In this document: in pieces, positions 1-7,593 of the stretch | Layout: each line of letters begins with the position of its first letter | Numbering within the stretch: the stretch's first letter is position 1 | Origin: Thermococcus sp. CX2 | GTDB lineage: Archaea > Methanobacteriota_B > Thermococci > Thermococcales > Thermococcaceae | NCBI RefSeq assembly: GCF_012027555.1 | Contig: NZ_SNUQ01000004.1 | Span: 30,284-94,283 of the forward strand | DNA length: 64,000 bases | Reading direction: 5' to 3' | The notes under the pieces: model-generated | Database searches by the model: none | Told to the model about the DNA's origin: nothing | What the model saw: the letters and a program-made list of their open reading frames with translations, nothing else | Position numbers and translations under genes: made by a program

Positions 1-8
1 ATTGGCCG

Positions 9-965
9 TTAGCCCATAATGTCCTTAAGCGTTTCGAGGTCAAGATTACTGGAGTTCCCTGCTTCCTCAACGGGCTTCTTTTCGCTCTTCGGTGCCTTTG
101 GCAGTTCGGTGTCCTTCACCTTCTGGAGGATTCTCAGCAGGCCTATCAGCGCCTCGGTATCGTACGGGACGATGAGGTTGCCGTACTTGGCCAGTTCAGG
201 AAGCTTCTCGATGTACTGGAGGGTTAGGTACTTCTCGTCTGCCATCTTCAGCGCCTCAAGGACCTTCCTTATGGCCTCGGCCTGGCCCTCCGCGATGAGT
301 ATCTGTCTCTGCTTCTCACCTTCGGCTCTCAATATTGCTGCTTGCTTCTGTCCCTCGGCCTCTTTGATGGCGCTCTCCTTCTTACCTTCCGCGAGGAGAA
401 TCATGGCCCTCTTCTCACGCTCGGCAGTCATCTGCTTGGCCATTGCCTCCTGGATGTCCTTCGGCGGGTCAATCCTCTGTATCTCGACGCGCGTTATCTT
501 GACACCCCAGCGGTCGGTTATCTTGTCGAGCTCTTCCCTAAGCCTAGCGTTGATGATGTCCCTGCCGCTTAGGGTTTCATCAAGCTCCATCTCACCGATT
601 ATTGCACGCAGGTTGGTCTGGGCGAGCTTGACGATAGCCAGGAGGAAGTCGCTGACGTTGTAGACGGCCTTAACAGGGTCGAGAATCTGGTAGTAGACGA
701 CGGCATCGACGGTGACGACGACGTTATCCTTACAGATGACTTCCTGTGGTGGAACATCCACGACGTGTTCGCGCATGTCCACGACTCTTACGCGTTCCAT
801 GAAGGGTATTATGAAGTGTATTCCTGGCTCGAGGATTCTGTTGAACTTTCCGAGCCTCTCGACGAGGCCCTTCTGGTACGGTCGGATCACTTTGACGCTC
901 AGCAGGAGCATTATCAAAAGAAAAACTCCCAGAATCAGCAGGGCGGCACTTGCGAAGGCAGACAT
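9..965 (-). CDS. Stomatin/prohibitin-like SPFH membrane protein
   Basis: About 318 aa. An N-terminal membrane segment (about residues 3-24, Leu/Ile/Val rich) is followed by the SPFH core, with the family signatures RPYQKGLVERLGKF and DPPKDIQEAM, then a charged coiled coil full of Ala-Glu-Gly-Glu repeats and a variable tail. SPFH proteins form membrane-bound oligomeric rings; in Pyrococcus stomatins are cleaved by a neighbouring NfeD-type protease. No such protease is visible here, but the gene runs off towards the window edge, so one could lie just outside. ATG at 965 is chosen because GGGTGAT precedes it at workable spacing; upstream in-frame GTG 974 and ATG 971 lack one. A TATA-like GTTTATAAGC lies at about 1010-1019. 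Family call is secure. Confidence 0.93.
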   Translation of the reverse strand: MSAFASAALLILGVFLLIMLLLSVKVIRPYQKGLVERLGKFNRILEPGIHFIIPFMERVRVVDMREHVVDVPPQEVICKDNVVVTVDAVVYYQILDPVKAVYNVSDFLLAIVKLAQTNLRAIIGEMELDETLSGRDIINARLREELDKITDRWGVKITRVEIQRIDPPKDIQEAMAKQMTAEREKRAMILLAEGKKESAIKEAEGQKQAAILRAEGEKQRQILIAEGQAEAIRKVLEALKMADEKYLTLQYIEKLPELAKYGNLIVPYDTEALIGLLRILQKVKDTELPKAPKSEKKPVEEAGNSSNLDLETLKDIMG

Positions 966-1035
966 TACCATCACCCACGGTTAGTTTTCAAACTCAAAAG
1001 AATAAAAATGCTTATAAACATTTCTGTTGAAGGAC

Positions 1036-1048
1036 GACTTTATAAACC
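1036..1048 (+). promoter_or_regulatory. TATA box of the PUA/PP-loop/ferredoxin gene
   Basis: CTTTATAAACCCC lies 30-45 bases before the ATG at 1080, with GGGTGAGA as ribosome binding site at 1069-1076. The predicted transcript start is near 1065, giving a very short leader. Confidence 0.6.
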
Positions 1049-1079
1049 CCCTTGCCCCGATAAGCTCGGGTGAGAGAAA

Positions 1080-2972
1080 ATGGGAAGGCCAGTCTTCCTT
1101 GGCAAGGCTTACGTTCACTGGTGTGGAGAGTGCAACGTTCCGCTCATCGGCGAGAGCTGTGCGGTTCACGGAAAGGAGGGCGTCTTCAAGCTCAACATCA
1201 CTCCGCCCGGCGACCTGCGCTTCGCCTTCGAGAGGGACATCGAGTTCATCCGCTCGGTCTTTAAGGAGCACTACGGTGTGGATATCGGCGAGCTCTTCGA
1301 TGGAAAGGTCGTCCTGCTCAACAAGACCCCAGGCGAAGATGACGCCTACGAGATAATCCTTGACGGCTACGTCTTCGGCTGGCTCCGCTTTGACCCCATC
1401 GAGCTCCGCTGGAAGCCGGGCTTAAAGGTCGAGGGTGCAATCGCCCTGTGGAAGCGCTTTGGGAAGACAATGAAGAAGTGGATAATCGTTGATGAGGGCG
1501 CGATAGAGCCCATCCGTAGCGGCTCGAACCTCCTTTCGGTCGGCATCTTGGAGGCCGAAGAGAGCATACAGCGGAACGATGACGTTGTTATCATCTCCCC
1601 AAACGGCGAGGTCGTAGCGACGGGCATAGCGAAGAAGGACTACGAGGCGTTAGTGGCCAAGGAGCGCGGAACTGGAGTGAAGGTCCGCAGACAAAAAAAC
1701 GTAACCTACCGCGAGGGCAGAAAGGCCACGATGGAAGACGTCCTCAGGGCCAACAGCATCGAGCTGGAGAAGAAGGTAGAAGAGGCAAGGCGCTTCATGA
1801 GGAAGACCGCAATGCGCTACGCTGACCTGCCGATAGCGGTGGCCTTCTCCGGAGGAAAGGACAGCCTTGCCGTTCTCGGCTTGGCCCTGGAAGAGTTCGG
1901 AGATGAGGGCTTCACCGTCTTCTTCAACAACACCGGAATAGAGTTCCCCGAAACGCTTGAATACGTCGAAGAGCTCAGGAAGGAGCTTGAGCCAAAGGGC
2001 ATAAAGTTCGTCGTTGCAGATGCCGGCGACGCCTTCTGGAGGGCACTTCATGTCTTCTCCCCGCCTGGGAGGGACTACCGCTGGTGCTGTAAGGTCACAA
2101 AACTTGGTCCGATAACGATGGCGATAAAGGAGAACTACCCGAAGGGCATCCTGATGTTCGTCGGCCAGAGGAAGTACGAGAGCATAAAGCGCTTCAAGCA
2201 GCCAAGAGTGTGGAAGAACCCGTGGGTGCCCAACGAGACCGGGGCCTCGCCGATATTCCACTGGCGTGCCCTTGAGGTGTGGCTCTACATCTTCTCCCGC
2301 GGGCTGAAATACAACCCCCTCTACGAGGAGAGACTCGATAGGATAGGCTGCTTCCTCTGTCCGAGCTCATCTCTGGCGGAAATCTACACGCTGAAGGAGG
2401 AGAAGCCCGAGCTCTGGGCTAAGTGGGAAAACGAGCTGGAGCGCTGGAGGAGGCGCTTCAACCTTCCTGAGGAGTGGATAACCTACGGCTTCTGGCGCTG
2501 GAAGAAGCTGAGCAAGGGTGAGAAGGCGATAGCGAAAAAGCTCGGCGTTGAGATTCCGGAAGAGCGCTCCTGGGAGCCAGTCAGGTACTCCATCGAAGAG
2601 GAAAACGGCGTCTTCACCGTCCGCTTCAACACCGTCGTTAACCTCAAGAGGATTCGTGAAGTTGTCCCAATCCTCGGGGAAGTTGAGGAAGGCGAAAACT
2701 ACATAAGGGCGGGGAAGGTTACCTTTAGAGTAGACGGCGCCTACACAGAAGACTTCAACGAAGGGGTTCAGGCCTACTACCTCGTCAAGAGGGCCTACGA
2801 GTGCGTTGGCTGCGGCGTTTGCGTCGGCAAGTGTCCAGAAGGGGCGCTGAGCATAGACCCCGTGAGCAAGAAGATAGTGGTTGACGGCTCGCTCTGCACA
2901 CACTGCAGGGAGTGTATGGACGTATGCCCCCTCTTAAAAATCAAAAACCCCGAGGAAGGAAGCCAGCTCTAA
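1080..2972 (+). CDS. PAPS-reductase-like PP-loop protein with PUA and 2[4Fe-4S] ferredoxin domains
   Basis: 630 aa. In order: a zinc-ribbon-like start (C15-x2-C18, C27, H30), a PUA-like RNA-binding domain (about 130-200), an adenine nucleotide alpha-hydrolase domain with the PP-loop SGGKDS at 257-262 and a Cys-rich CC/GCFLCPSSS region typical of the phosphoadenosine phosphosulfate reductase family, and a C-terminal bacterial-type ferredoxin (CVGCGVCVGKCP from 575, CTHCRECMDVCP from 606). Long forms of this type are annotated as phosphoadenosine phosphosulfate reductase in archaea, but the PUA domain suggests an RNA or tRNA sulfur-transfer substrate rather than sulfate reduction; that is inference. 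The 3' end overlaps the next gene. Substrate unknown. Confidence 0.85.
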   Translation: MGRPVFLGKAYVHWCGECNVPLIGESCAVHGKEGVFKLNITPPGDLRFAFERDIEFIRSVFKEHYGVDIGELFDGKVVLLNKTPGEDDAYEIILDGYVFGWLRFDPIELRWKPGLKVEGAIALWKRFGKTMKKWIIVDEGAIEPIRSGSNLLSVGILEAEESIQRNDDVVIISPNGEVVATGIAKKDYEALVAKERGTGVKVRRQKNVTYREGRKATMEDVLRANSIELEKKVEEARRFMRKTAMRYADLPIAVAFSGGKDSLAVLGLALEEFGDEGFTVFFNNTGIEFPETLEYVEELRKELEPKGIKFVVADAGDAFWRALHVFSPPGRDYRWCCKVTKLGPITMAIKENYPKGILMFVGQRKYESIKRFKQPRVWKNPWVPNETGASPIFHWRALEVWLYIFSRGLKYNPLYEERLDRIGCFLCPSSSLAEIYTLKEEKPELWAKWENELERWRRRFNLPEEWITYGFWRWKKLSKGEKAIAKKLGVEIPEERSWEPVRYSIEEENGVFTVRFNTVVNLKRIREVVPILGEVEEGENYIRAGKVTFRVDGAYTEDFNEGVQAYYLVKRAYECVGCGVCVGKCPEGALSIDPVSKKIVVDGSLCTHCRECMDVCPLLKIKNPEEGSQL

Positions 2973-3871
2973 TCGGGTTATTCTTGATTTTCTTTCTCTC
3001 AATGCTTCCCCTCGCTAACGGGCAGGGCTACGACTACGAAATAAACGCCTACGCCGTCTACTTTGAGGTTGTCAGCTCCGACTTCATAAAGGAGGACATC
3101 GAGATAGATCTCACCTCCCACACGAACCTGAGCCAGTACGTCATCTACACGGACTACCCCGTGGAGAACCCGAGCGCCGTGATGGACTTTGGTGAGGGGG
3201 TATCCCTGATAAACGTGACTGTTCGGGAGGTTCTCGGAGGAACGAACGCGATTTACCTCAACTTTCCGACGCTGAAATCAGGCCAAAGCGCCAAGATACG
3301 GCTCAGTTTCACTACCCGGGGGATGATAAGTGAGGTCGATGGCAAGGAGCAGTTCACATACTACATAAAGTTCAGCCAGCCCGTCGGGCTGTTCCACATG
3401 CAGCTCCTCATCCCGAAGGGATACGCCATACTCTCACCTATAATCCCCTCGCCCGACAAAGTGGAGAGCTCAACGAACAGGCTTCTCCTGGAGTGGACGC
3501 GCAGCAACATACGCGCTGGCGACGAGTTCTACTTCATCGTTGGCTTTTCAGGCGAGATCAAGATTAATCAGCCCTCAATATGGGGCTACGTTGGTATTTT
3601 CGCTCTTGGTCTGCTCCTCGGGGCGGGCGGTGTCTATGGCTACGTCCTCTACCGTGAGAAGAAGCGCGAGAGGGAAAGGGAGCACCTGAGGAGCGACGAG
3701 GAGAAGATTATGGCAATCCTCCGTGAGGGTCCAGTTCTCCAGAGCGAGCTCGCTGAAAAGCTCGGCGTTTCCAAAGCGAAGGTCAGCATAATCCTCCGCG
3801 AGATGGAGGAGAAGGGCCTTATAACGCGCGTGAAAGAGGGCAGAACCTACCGCATCTATATCAAAGAGTAG
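2924..3871 (+). CDS. Secreted-domain, single-TM protein with cytoplasmic winged helix
   Basis: About 315 aa. N-terminal signal sequence (LIGLFLIFFLSMLPLANG), about 200 residues of beta-rich extracytoplasmic domain, a transmembrane helix (about 225-245, IFALGLLLGAGGVYGYVLY), a basic/acidic linker and a C-terminal winged helix (EEKIMAILREGPVLQSELAEKL...). The topology puts the DNA-binding wing in the cytoplasm, so this looks like a one-component membrane-tethered transcription regulator, a design common in Thermococcales. The reading frame starts inside the preceding gene (GTG 2912 or ATG 2924; ATG preferred), so the two are probably co-expressed. Ligand and target genes are unknown. Confidence 0.8.
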   Translation: MPPLKNQKPRGRKPALIGLFLIFFLSMLPLANGQGYDYEINAYAVYFEVVSSDFIKEDIEIDLTSHTNLSQYVIYTDYPVENPSAVMDFGEGVSLINVTVREVLGGTNAIYLNFPTLKSGQSAKIRLSFTTRGMISEVDGKEQFTYYIKFSQPVGLFHMQLLIPKGYAILSPIIPSPDKVESSTNRLLLEWTRSNIRAGDEFYFIVGFSGEIKINQPSIWGYVGIFALGLLLGAGGVYGYVLYREKKREREREHLRSDEEKIMAILREGPVLQSELAEKLGVSKAKVSIILREMEEKGLITRVKEGRTYRIYIKE

Positions 3872-3912
3872 CTTTATAAACCGCTCCTCTCTTCTTCCCA
3901 CTGGTGAGAGAC

Positions 3913-4518
3913 ATGGAGGAGTATTTCATCTGTCCTGAGTGCGGTAGCGATGACGTTGAAGTCATCAAAGAGAGAGGAAGGGAGCTTACCCTTCGCTGCA
4001 ACGAGTGCGGCAACGTGTGGATCATAACGCTTCCCAAGCTCGTAAAGGTTCCGCTCATAGTGAGCAAGCACGAGAGGAGCTTCAAGACCTTCGCGGAGCT
4101 CCCAGAAGGCGAGGAAATCAAGGTCGGCGACATAGTTGAAACCGAGGACGATGAGGTTAGAATTACCGGCATAGAGCTCGAAGGCGATAAACGGGTGAAC
4201 AAGGCCAAGATAGGCGAGATAAAGACCCTCTGGGGCGAGAGCTTGACCTACCCAAAGGTTATAGGCGTCTCCATCTACCTTCCCAAGGGTGTCACGCAGT
4301 CATTCAAGGTCAAGGTGAACAGGAACGAGGAGTTCGTCATTGGCGAGGTCCTCGAGGTTGGCGGCTACACATTCAAAATAGAGAAGATAAAGACCGAGAG
4401 GAAGATGCTCCGCCACGGAAAGGCGAGGGCCGACGAGATAGTTAGACTGATGGGCAGGCCGATAAGGGCCAGGGCCAGCAGGAGCCTCGAGATTTATCGC
4501 GGTTACGAGGGGGAGTGA
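3913..4518 (+). CDS. HVO_0476-family zinc finger protein
   Basis: About 201 aa. The N-terminal zinc ribbon has two CxxC knuckles (CPECGSDD and CNECGNVW) and is followed by a beta-rich region with GD(I/V)ET..D and a basic C-terminal segment. This matches the conserved archaeal HVO_0476 family, of unknown molecular function. ATG 3913 is preferred over GTG 3904, because the GGTGAGAG that contains the GTG is the ribosome binding site. A TATA-like CTTTATAAACC at 3871-3881 follows the previous stop directly, so the gene probably has its own promoter. Confidence 0.85.
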   Translation: MEEYFICPECGSDDVEVIKERGRELTLRCNECGNVWIITLPKLVKVPLIVSKHERSFKTFAELPEGEEIKVGDIVETEDDEVRITGIELEGDKRVNKAKIGEIKTLWGESLTYPKVIGVSIYLPKGVTQSFKVKVNRNEEFVIGEVLEVGGYTFKIEKIKTERKMLRHGKARADEIVRLMGRPIRARASRSLEIYRGYEGE

Positions 4519-4549
4519 GCCTTCCCACTCTTCCCTCATCCTACCCGCG

Positions 4550-4621
4550 ATGATGACCTTGGCCGCTGCTGAGGTGTGATGAGGCCCATCGAAAGCCTTT
4601 TAAATATCCTCATGAAACTGA
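4550..4621 (+). ncRNA. Candidate box C/D-like sRNA upstream of rpl7ae
   Basis: Box C ATGATGA (4550-4556), a 12-nt spacer of guide length, box D' CTGA (4569-4572), three nucleotides, and box C' GTGATGA (4576-4582) form a textbook first half of an archaeal C/D sRNA. The next CTGA is 35 nt on, at 4618-4621, so the second guide would be abnormally long and would contain the rpl7ae TATA box. Either only half of the element is functional or the match is partly fortuitous. Confidence 0.4.
4590..4606 (+). promoter_or_regulatory. BRE/TATA promoter of rpl7ae
   Basis: CGAAAGCC followed by TTTTAAATA is a strong archaeal BRE plus TATA. The predicted start is near 4628, giving a leader of about 37 nt that contains a direct repeat CGATGAA-CGATGAA (4633-4646) framed by AAACT/AGTTT, then GGAGGG and the ATG at 4665. 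Confidence 0.7.
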
Positions 4622-4664
4622 GCACGCAAACTCGATGAACGATGAAGTTTCGGAGGGATGAAGG

Positions 4665-5036
4665 ATGGCGAAGCCAAGCTACGTCAAGTTTGAGGTTCCA
4701 GCTGAGCTTGCTGAGAAGGCCCTTGAGGCTGTCGAGCTCGCTCGCGACACTGGAAGGATAAGGAAGGGTACCAACGAGACCACCAAGGCCGTCGAGAGGG
4801 GCCAGGCTAAGCTCGTTGTTATAGCTGAGGACGTTGACCCGGAGGAGATCGTTGCCCACCTCCCGCCGCTGTGCGAGGAGAAGGAGATCCCGTACATCTA
4901 CGTCCCGAGCAAGAAGGAGCTCGGCGCTGCCGCTGGTATTGAGGTTCCAGCTGCCAGCGTCGCTATCCTTGAGCCCGGCAAGGGCAGGGAGCTCGTTGAG
5001 GAAATCGCTATGAAGGTTAGGGAGCTCATGAAGTGA
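4665..5036 (+). CDS. rpl7ae: Ribosomal protein L7Ae / box C/D and K-turn binding protein
   Basis: 123 aa, the usual length. The sequence has the L7Ae hallmarks: an [17 protein letters not shown]-binding segment, [17 protein letters not shown] and PLLCEEK-type beta-alpha core, and [13 protein letters not shown] near the end. In archaea it is a large-subunit ribosomal protein and also the core protein of C/D and H/ACA RNPs and of RNase P. It is the first gene of the rpl7ae-rps28e-rpl24e-ndk-infB neighbourhood. GGAGGG sits 7 nt before the ATG. The leader may carry a K-turn-like element (see findings). Confidence 0.98.
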   Translation: MAKPSYVKFEVPAELAEKALEAVELARDTGRIRKGTNETTKAVERGQAKLVVIAEDVDPEEIVAHLPPLCEEKEIPYIYVPSKKELGAAAGIEVPAASVAILEPGKGRELVEEIAMKVRELMK

Positions 5037-5115
5037 GCTCCTTTTCCTCCTTTCACTCACGGAAAGGTTTAAGTTCATCACTGCGAGGGGATTTTTAGAC
5101 TAAGGGGTGTGAGAA

Positions 5116-5328
5116 ATGAGCGACGAAGGATACCCAGCTGAGGTTATTGAGATCGTCGGCAGGACCGGCGTCACTGGTGGCGTTACTCAGGTCAAGGTCA
5201 GGGTTCTTGAGGGCCGCGACAAGGGCCGTGTCATAAGGAGGAACATTAAGGGCCCTGTCCGCGTCGGAGACATAGTCATCCTCAGGGAGACTGAGAGGGA
5301 AGCTAGGGAGATCAGGGCCAGGAGGTAA
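5116..5328 (+). CDS. rps28e: 30S ribosomal protein S28e
   Basis: 70 aa, full length. An OB-fold small-subunit protein found only in archaea and eukaryotes. The family core [19 protein letters not shown] and the [16 protein letters not shown] segment are clear. A promoter-like GGTTTAAG lies at 5066-5073, so it need not depend only on the rpl7ae transcript. Its stop overlaps an ATG of the next gene (TAATG), which indicates coupled expression with L24e. Confidence 0.98.
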
Positions 5329-5333
5329 TGGCG

Positions 5334-5540
5334 ATGGCCAGGTGGAACGTCTGCTCATACTGTGGAAGGGAGTTCGAGCCGGGAACTGGAAAGATGTTCG
5401 TCAGGAACGATGGCAGAGTGCTCTTCTTCTGCTCCAGCAAGTGCGAGAAGTACTACTTCATGGGCAGGAACCCAAGGAAGCTCAAGTGGACCAAGGCCTT
5501 CCAGGAGGCCCGCCTTCAGAGGGCCAAGAGGGAGAAGTGA
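5334..5540 (+). CDS. rpl24e: 50S ribosomal protein L24e
   Basis: 68 aa with the L24e zinc finger: C-x2-C (CSYCG) near the start and CSSKCEKYY about 30 residues on, then the basic RNPRKLKWT tail. Two in-frame ATGs exist. The first, 5328, overlaps the S28e stop but is only 1 nt from the GGAGGT motif at 5321-5326. The second, 5334, has the right 7-nt spacing and gives the [11 protein letters not shown] start usual for the family, so it is preferred. The gene is followed by T-rich sequence. Confidence 0.97.
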
Positions 5541-5585
5541 TTTCTTTCTTTTCTTAGTAATTTTAGCTCAACGTGCTTTTTTGTC
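5541..5585 (+). terminator. T-rich terminator region after rpl24e
   Basis: Several oligo-T runs (TTTCTTTCTTTTC, then GTAATTTT and CTTTTTTG) directly after the stop fit archaeal intrinsic termination. This separates L24e from the inserted secreted-protein gene. Confidence 0.5.
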
Positions 5586-5665
5586 AGTCCTTAATTTTGA
5601 GTGGGCGAAACAGTTAAATACTATGAAAACGTTACTGTTTATGATAACCCCGTTGGGGGGGTCGG

Positions 5666-6802
5666 ATGCGACAGAAAGTTGTATGGTTCATACTTGGAGT
5701 TTTAGTTGGAAGTCTGTTTGTAGTCTCCGCGTATCCGACGACCGACAACATTCAGTACGGCACTCCAGAGTTGCAGAAGATTGTTAAGGACAACTACACC
5801 ACTTACCTTATTTACAGTGCCAATGGTCTCCCGCTGAAAGTAGAGGATGTTCAGAAAGTAGTGCAGGAGTTCGTCCTTGAAAAAGCGCCGAAGGCGAAGT
5901 GGCATGTTTACGCTGTCCCCGAGCTTCCAAGTGATACGGTTCTGGCCGGCTATGGAATAAAGATGACAAAAGATGGGCGGGTTGACATTCTCATACTGGC
6001 CACTAGAAAAAGTGCTTCCGTTCAACCACTGAAGATTCAGAACGAGCTAATAGAGTGGAGCAAAACAGCGCCAAAGTTTATGCCTGATGTTGTTCCTAAA
6101 GAGAAAATAGGAGTTCCAGAAGGTTGGGAAGCTAAGAGCGTTGACAGTGAGGGGAATATCAGGGTGTATTCCAGCGAGAGTTCACCATACTGGCACAACT
6201 TTGGCAAGGTGGAACTTAGGAAGGATGATCCCCCATATGGCAAGTTATATGCTCAGTTTTATATGTGGGGCCTCTGGAACGACAATGACCCAACAACCGA
6301 GACGTTTGCATGCACTAGGGATGAAAATAACAGAGGAACTTATTGGGTTACTCCAGGAATTGCTTTAGGTGACAATTACGGGGATTACTTTACTGATGAC
6401 ATTAAAATAACTCACGACTGGGGCGTTGAGTCCGCTCTTCAAGGACGCCTAACTCTGATGAAGCCAGCAGGGATAATCAACGAATATGAGACTGTAACAG
6501 TGAACGTTGGTCCGGTTTCATATCCATTGGCAATTGGAGGATACAAAGTTTACGGAGACGCTATTGATCCCCAAGCTGTGTGGGATTTCAGCATACCTTA
6601 CAACGGAGATTCTTCACATCATACCATTGAGTTTATGCCAGCTTCAGAAGGAGAAGTTAAAGAAGCTGTTCTCCATGACGGAAACTGGCACAGTGTTATC
6701 AACGTCAAACTCTGGGCAAAATTTAGACATAAAACAATAATAGGGATTATAGACAGCCACGAAAGCTGGGCTGCGGTAACTTGGATGGTGAAGGTTGGAT
6801 AA
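5666..6802 (+). CDS. Secreted protein of unknown function inserted in the r-protein/ndk neighbourhood
   Basis: 378 aa. An N-terminal signal or anchor (VWFILGVLVGSLFVVSA) is followed by an extracytoplasmic protein rich in Tyr, Trp, Asn and Asp, with no cysteine-rich or catalytic motif that I recognise. It has its own promoter (BRE/TATA-like GCGAAACAG-TTAAATAC near 5604-5620) and a G-rich ribosome binding site just before ATG 5666. It separates rpl24e from ndk, which are adjacent in most Euryarchaeota, and its codon use is more AT-rich than its neighbours, suggesting lineage-specific insertion. Function unknown. Confidence 0.85.
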   Translation: MRQKVVWFILGVLVGSLFVVSAYPTTDNIQYGTPELQKIVKDNYTTYLIYSANGLPLKVEDVQKVVQEFVLEKAPKAKWHVYAVPELPSDTVLAGYGIKMTKDGRVDILILATRKSASVQPLKIQNELIEWSKTAPKFMPDVVPKEKIGVPEGWEAKSVDSEGNIRVYSSESSPYWHNFGKVELRKDDPPYGKLYAQFYMWGLWNDNDPTTETFACTRDENNRGTYWVTPGIALGDNYGDYFTDDIKITHDWGVESALQGRLTLMKPAGIINEYETVTVNVGPVSYPLAIGGYKVYGDAIDPQAVWDFSIPYNGDSSHHTIEFMPASEGEVKEAVLHDGNWHSVINVKLWAKFRHKTIIGIIDSHESWAAVTWMVKVG

Positions 6803-6881
6803 ATATCGTTTCTTTTTTCCTAATCTCTTTTGTTTCCAAAAAACCTATTAACCAACCCAGCAACTATTTTTGGTGTTGCCA

Positions 6882-7394
6882 ATGGCGGACAGGAAGATAG
6901 AGCGTACTCTGGTCATTATCAAGCCCGATGCCGTCGTTAGGGGCTTGATGGGTGAAATAATTTCCAGATTCGAGAAGAAGGGCCTGAAAATCGTTGGCAT
7001 GAAGATGATATGGATCGACCGCAAGCTGGCGGAGAAGCACTACGAGGAGCACAAAGGCAAGCCCTTCTTCGAGCCGCTGATTGACTACGTAACCAAGGCT
7101 CCGAGCGTCGTCATGGTAGTCGAGGGACGCTATGCCATAAGCGTCGTTAGGAAGATGGCGGGTGCAACCGACCCGAAGGATGCCGAGCCTGGAAGCATAA
7201 GGGGCGACTACGGCCTTGACGTTGGCGACGCCATATACAACGTTATCCACGCCAGCGACAGCCCGGAGAGCGCAGAGAGGGAGATAAAGCTCTACTTCAG
7301 CGAGGACGAGATATTCGAGTACTGGAAGGCCGCCGACTGGTTCTACCACACCCACGCCAAAGCAAAGAAGGAGTACATGGACAAGATGGACTGA
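6882..7394 (+). CDS. ndk: Nucleoside diphosphate kinase
   Basis: About 170 aa. Catalyses gamma-phosphate transfer from ATP to NDPs through a phosphohistidine; the active-site His lies in NVIHASDS, with the family start [14 protein letters not shown]. It carries an insert (about 85-105) and a C-terminal extension making it longer than the 150-aa bacterial enzyme, as is usual in Thermococcales. ATG 6882 gives the standard [10 protein letters not shown] start and is preceded by GGTG; upstream in-frame TTG/GTG codons are not needed. Confidence 0.97.
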   Translation: MADRKIERTLVIIKPDAVVRGLMGEIISRFEKKGLKIVGMKMIWIDRKLAEKHYEEHKGKPFFEPLIDYVTKAPSVVMVVEGRYAISVVRKMAGATDPKDAEPGSIRGDYGLDVGDAIYNVIHASDSPESAEREIKLYFSEDEIFEYWKAADWFYHTHAKAKKEYMDKMD

Positions 7395-7548
7395 ATGGGT
7401 GCTAAACCTTCTTCATTCTCTTTTCTCCAGATTGCGGAGGACACGCAAACCCAATGAATGCCCAGATGAGTGCTGCTGCCAGCTCCTCGAGCATTCTACC
7501 AACTATGCAGTATTACCACTGAGACTTTTAATTTTTCCGTCCGAACGA

Positions 7549-7560
7549 ACCCTTTAAAAA
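7549..7560 (+). promoter_or_regulatory. Promoter of infB
   Basis: CGAACGAACC followed by CTTTAAAAAC fits a BRE plus TATA about 35-40 bases before the ATG at 7594, with GAGGTGAG at 7582-7589 as the ribosome binding site. The 190-bp gap after ndk otherwise holds no recognisable gene. Confidence 0.6.
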
Positions 7561-7593
7561 CTCCCGCCGGAGTATCTTCCAGAGGTGAGGGAA

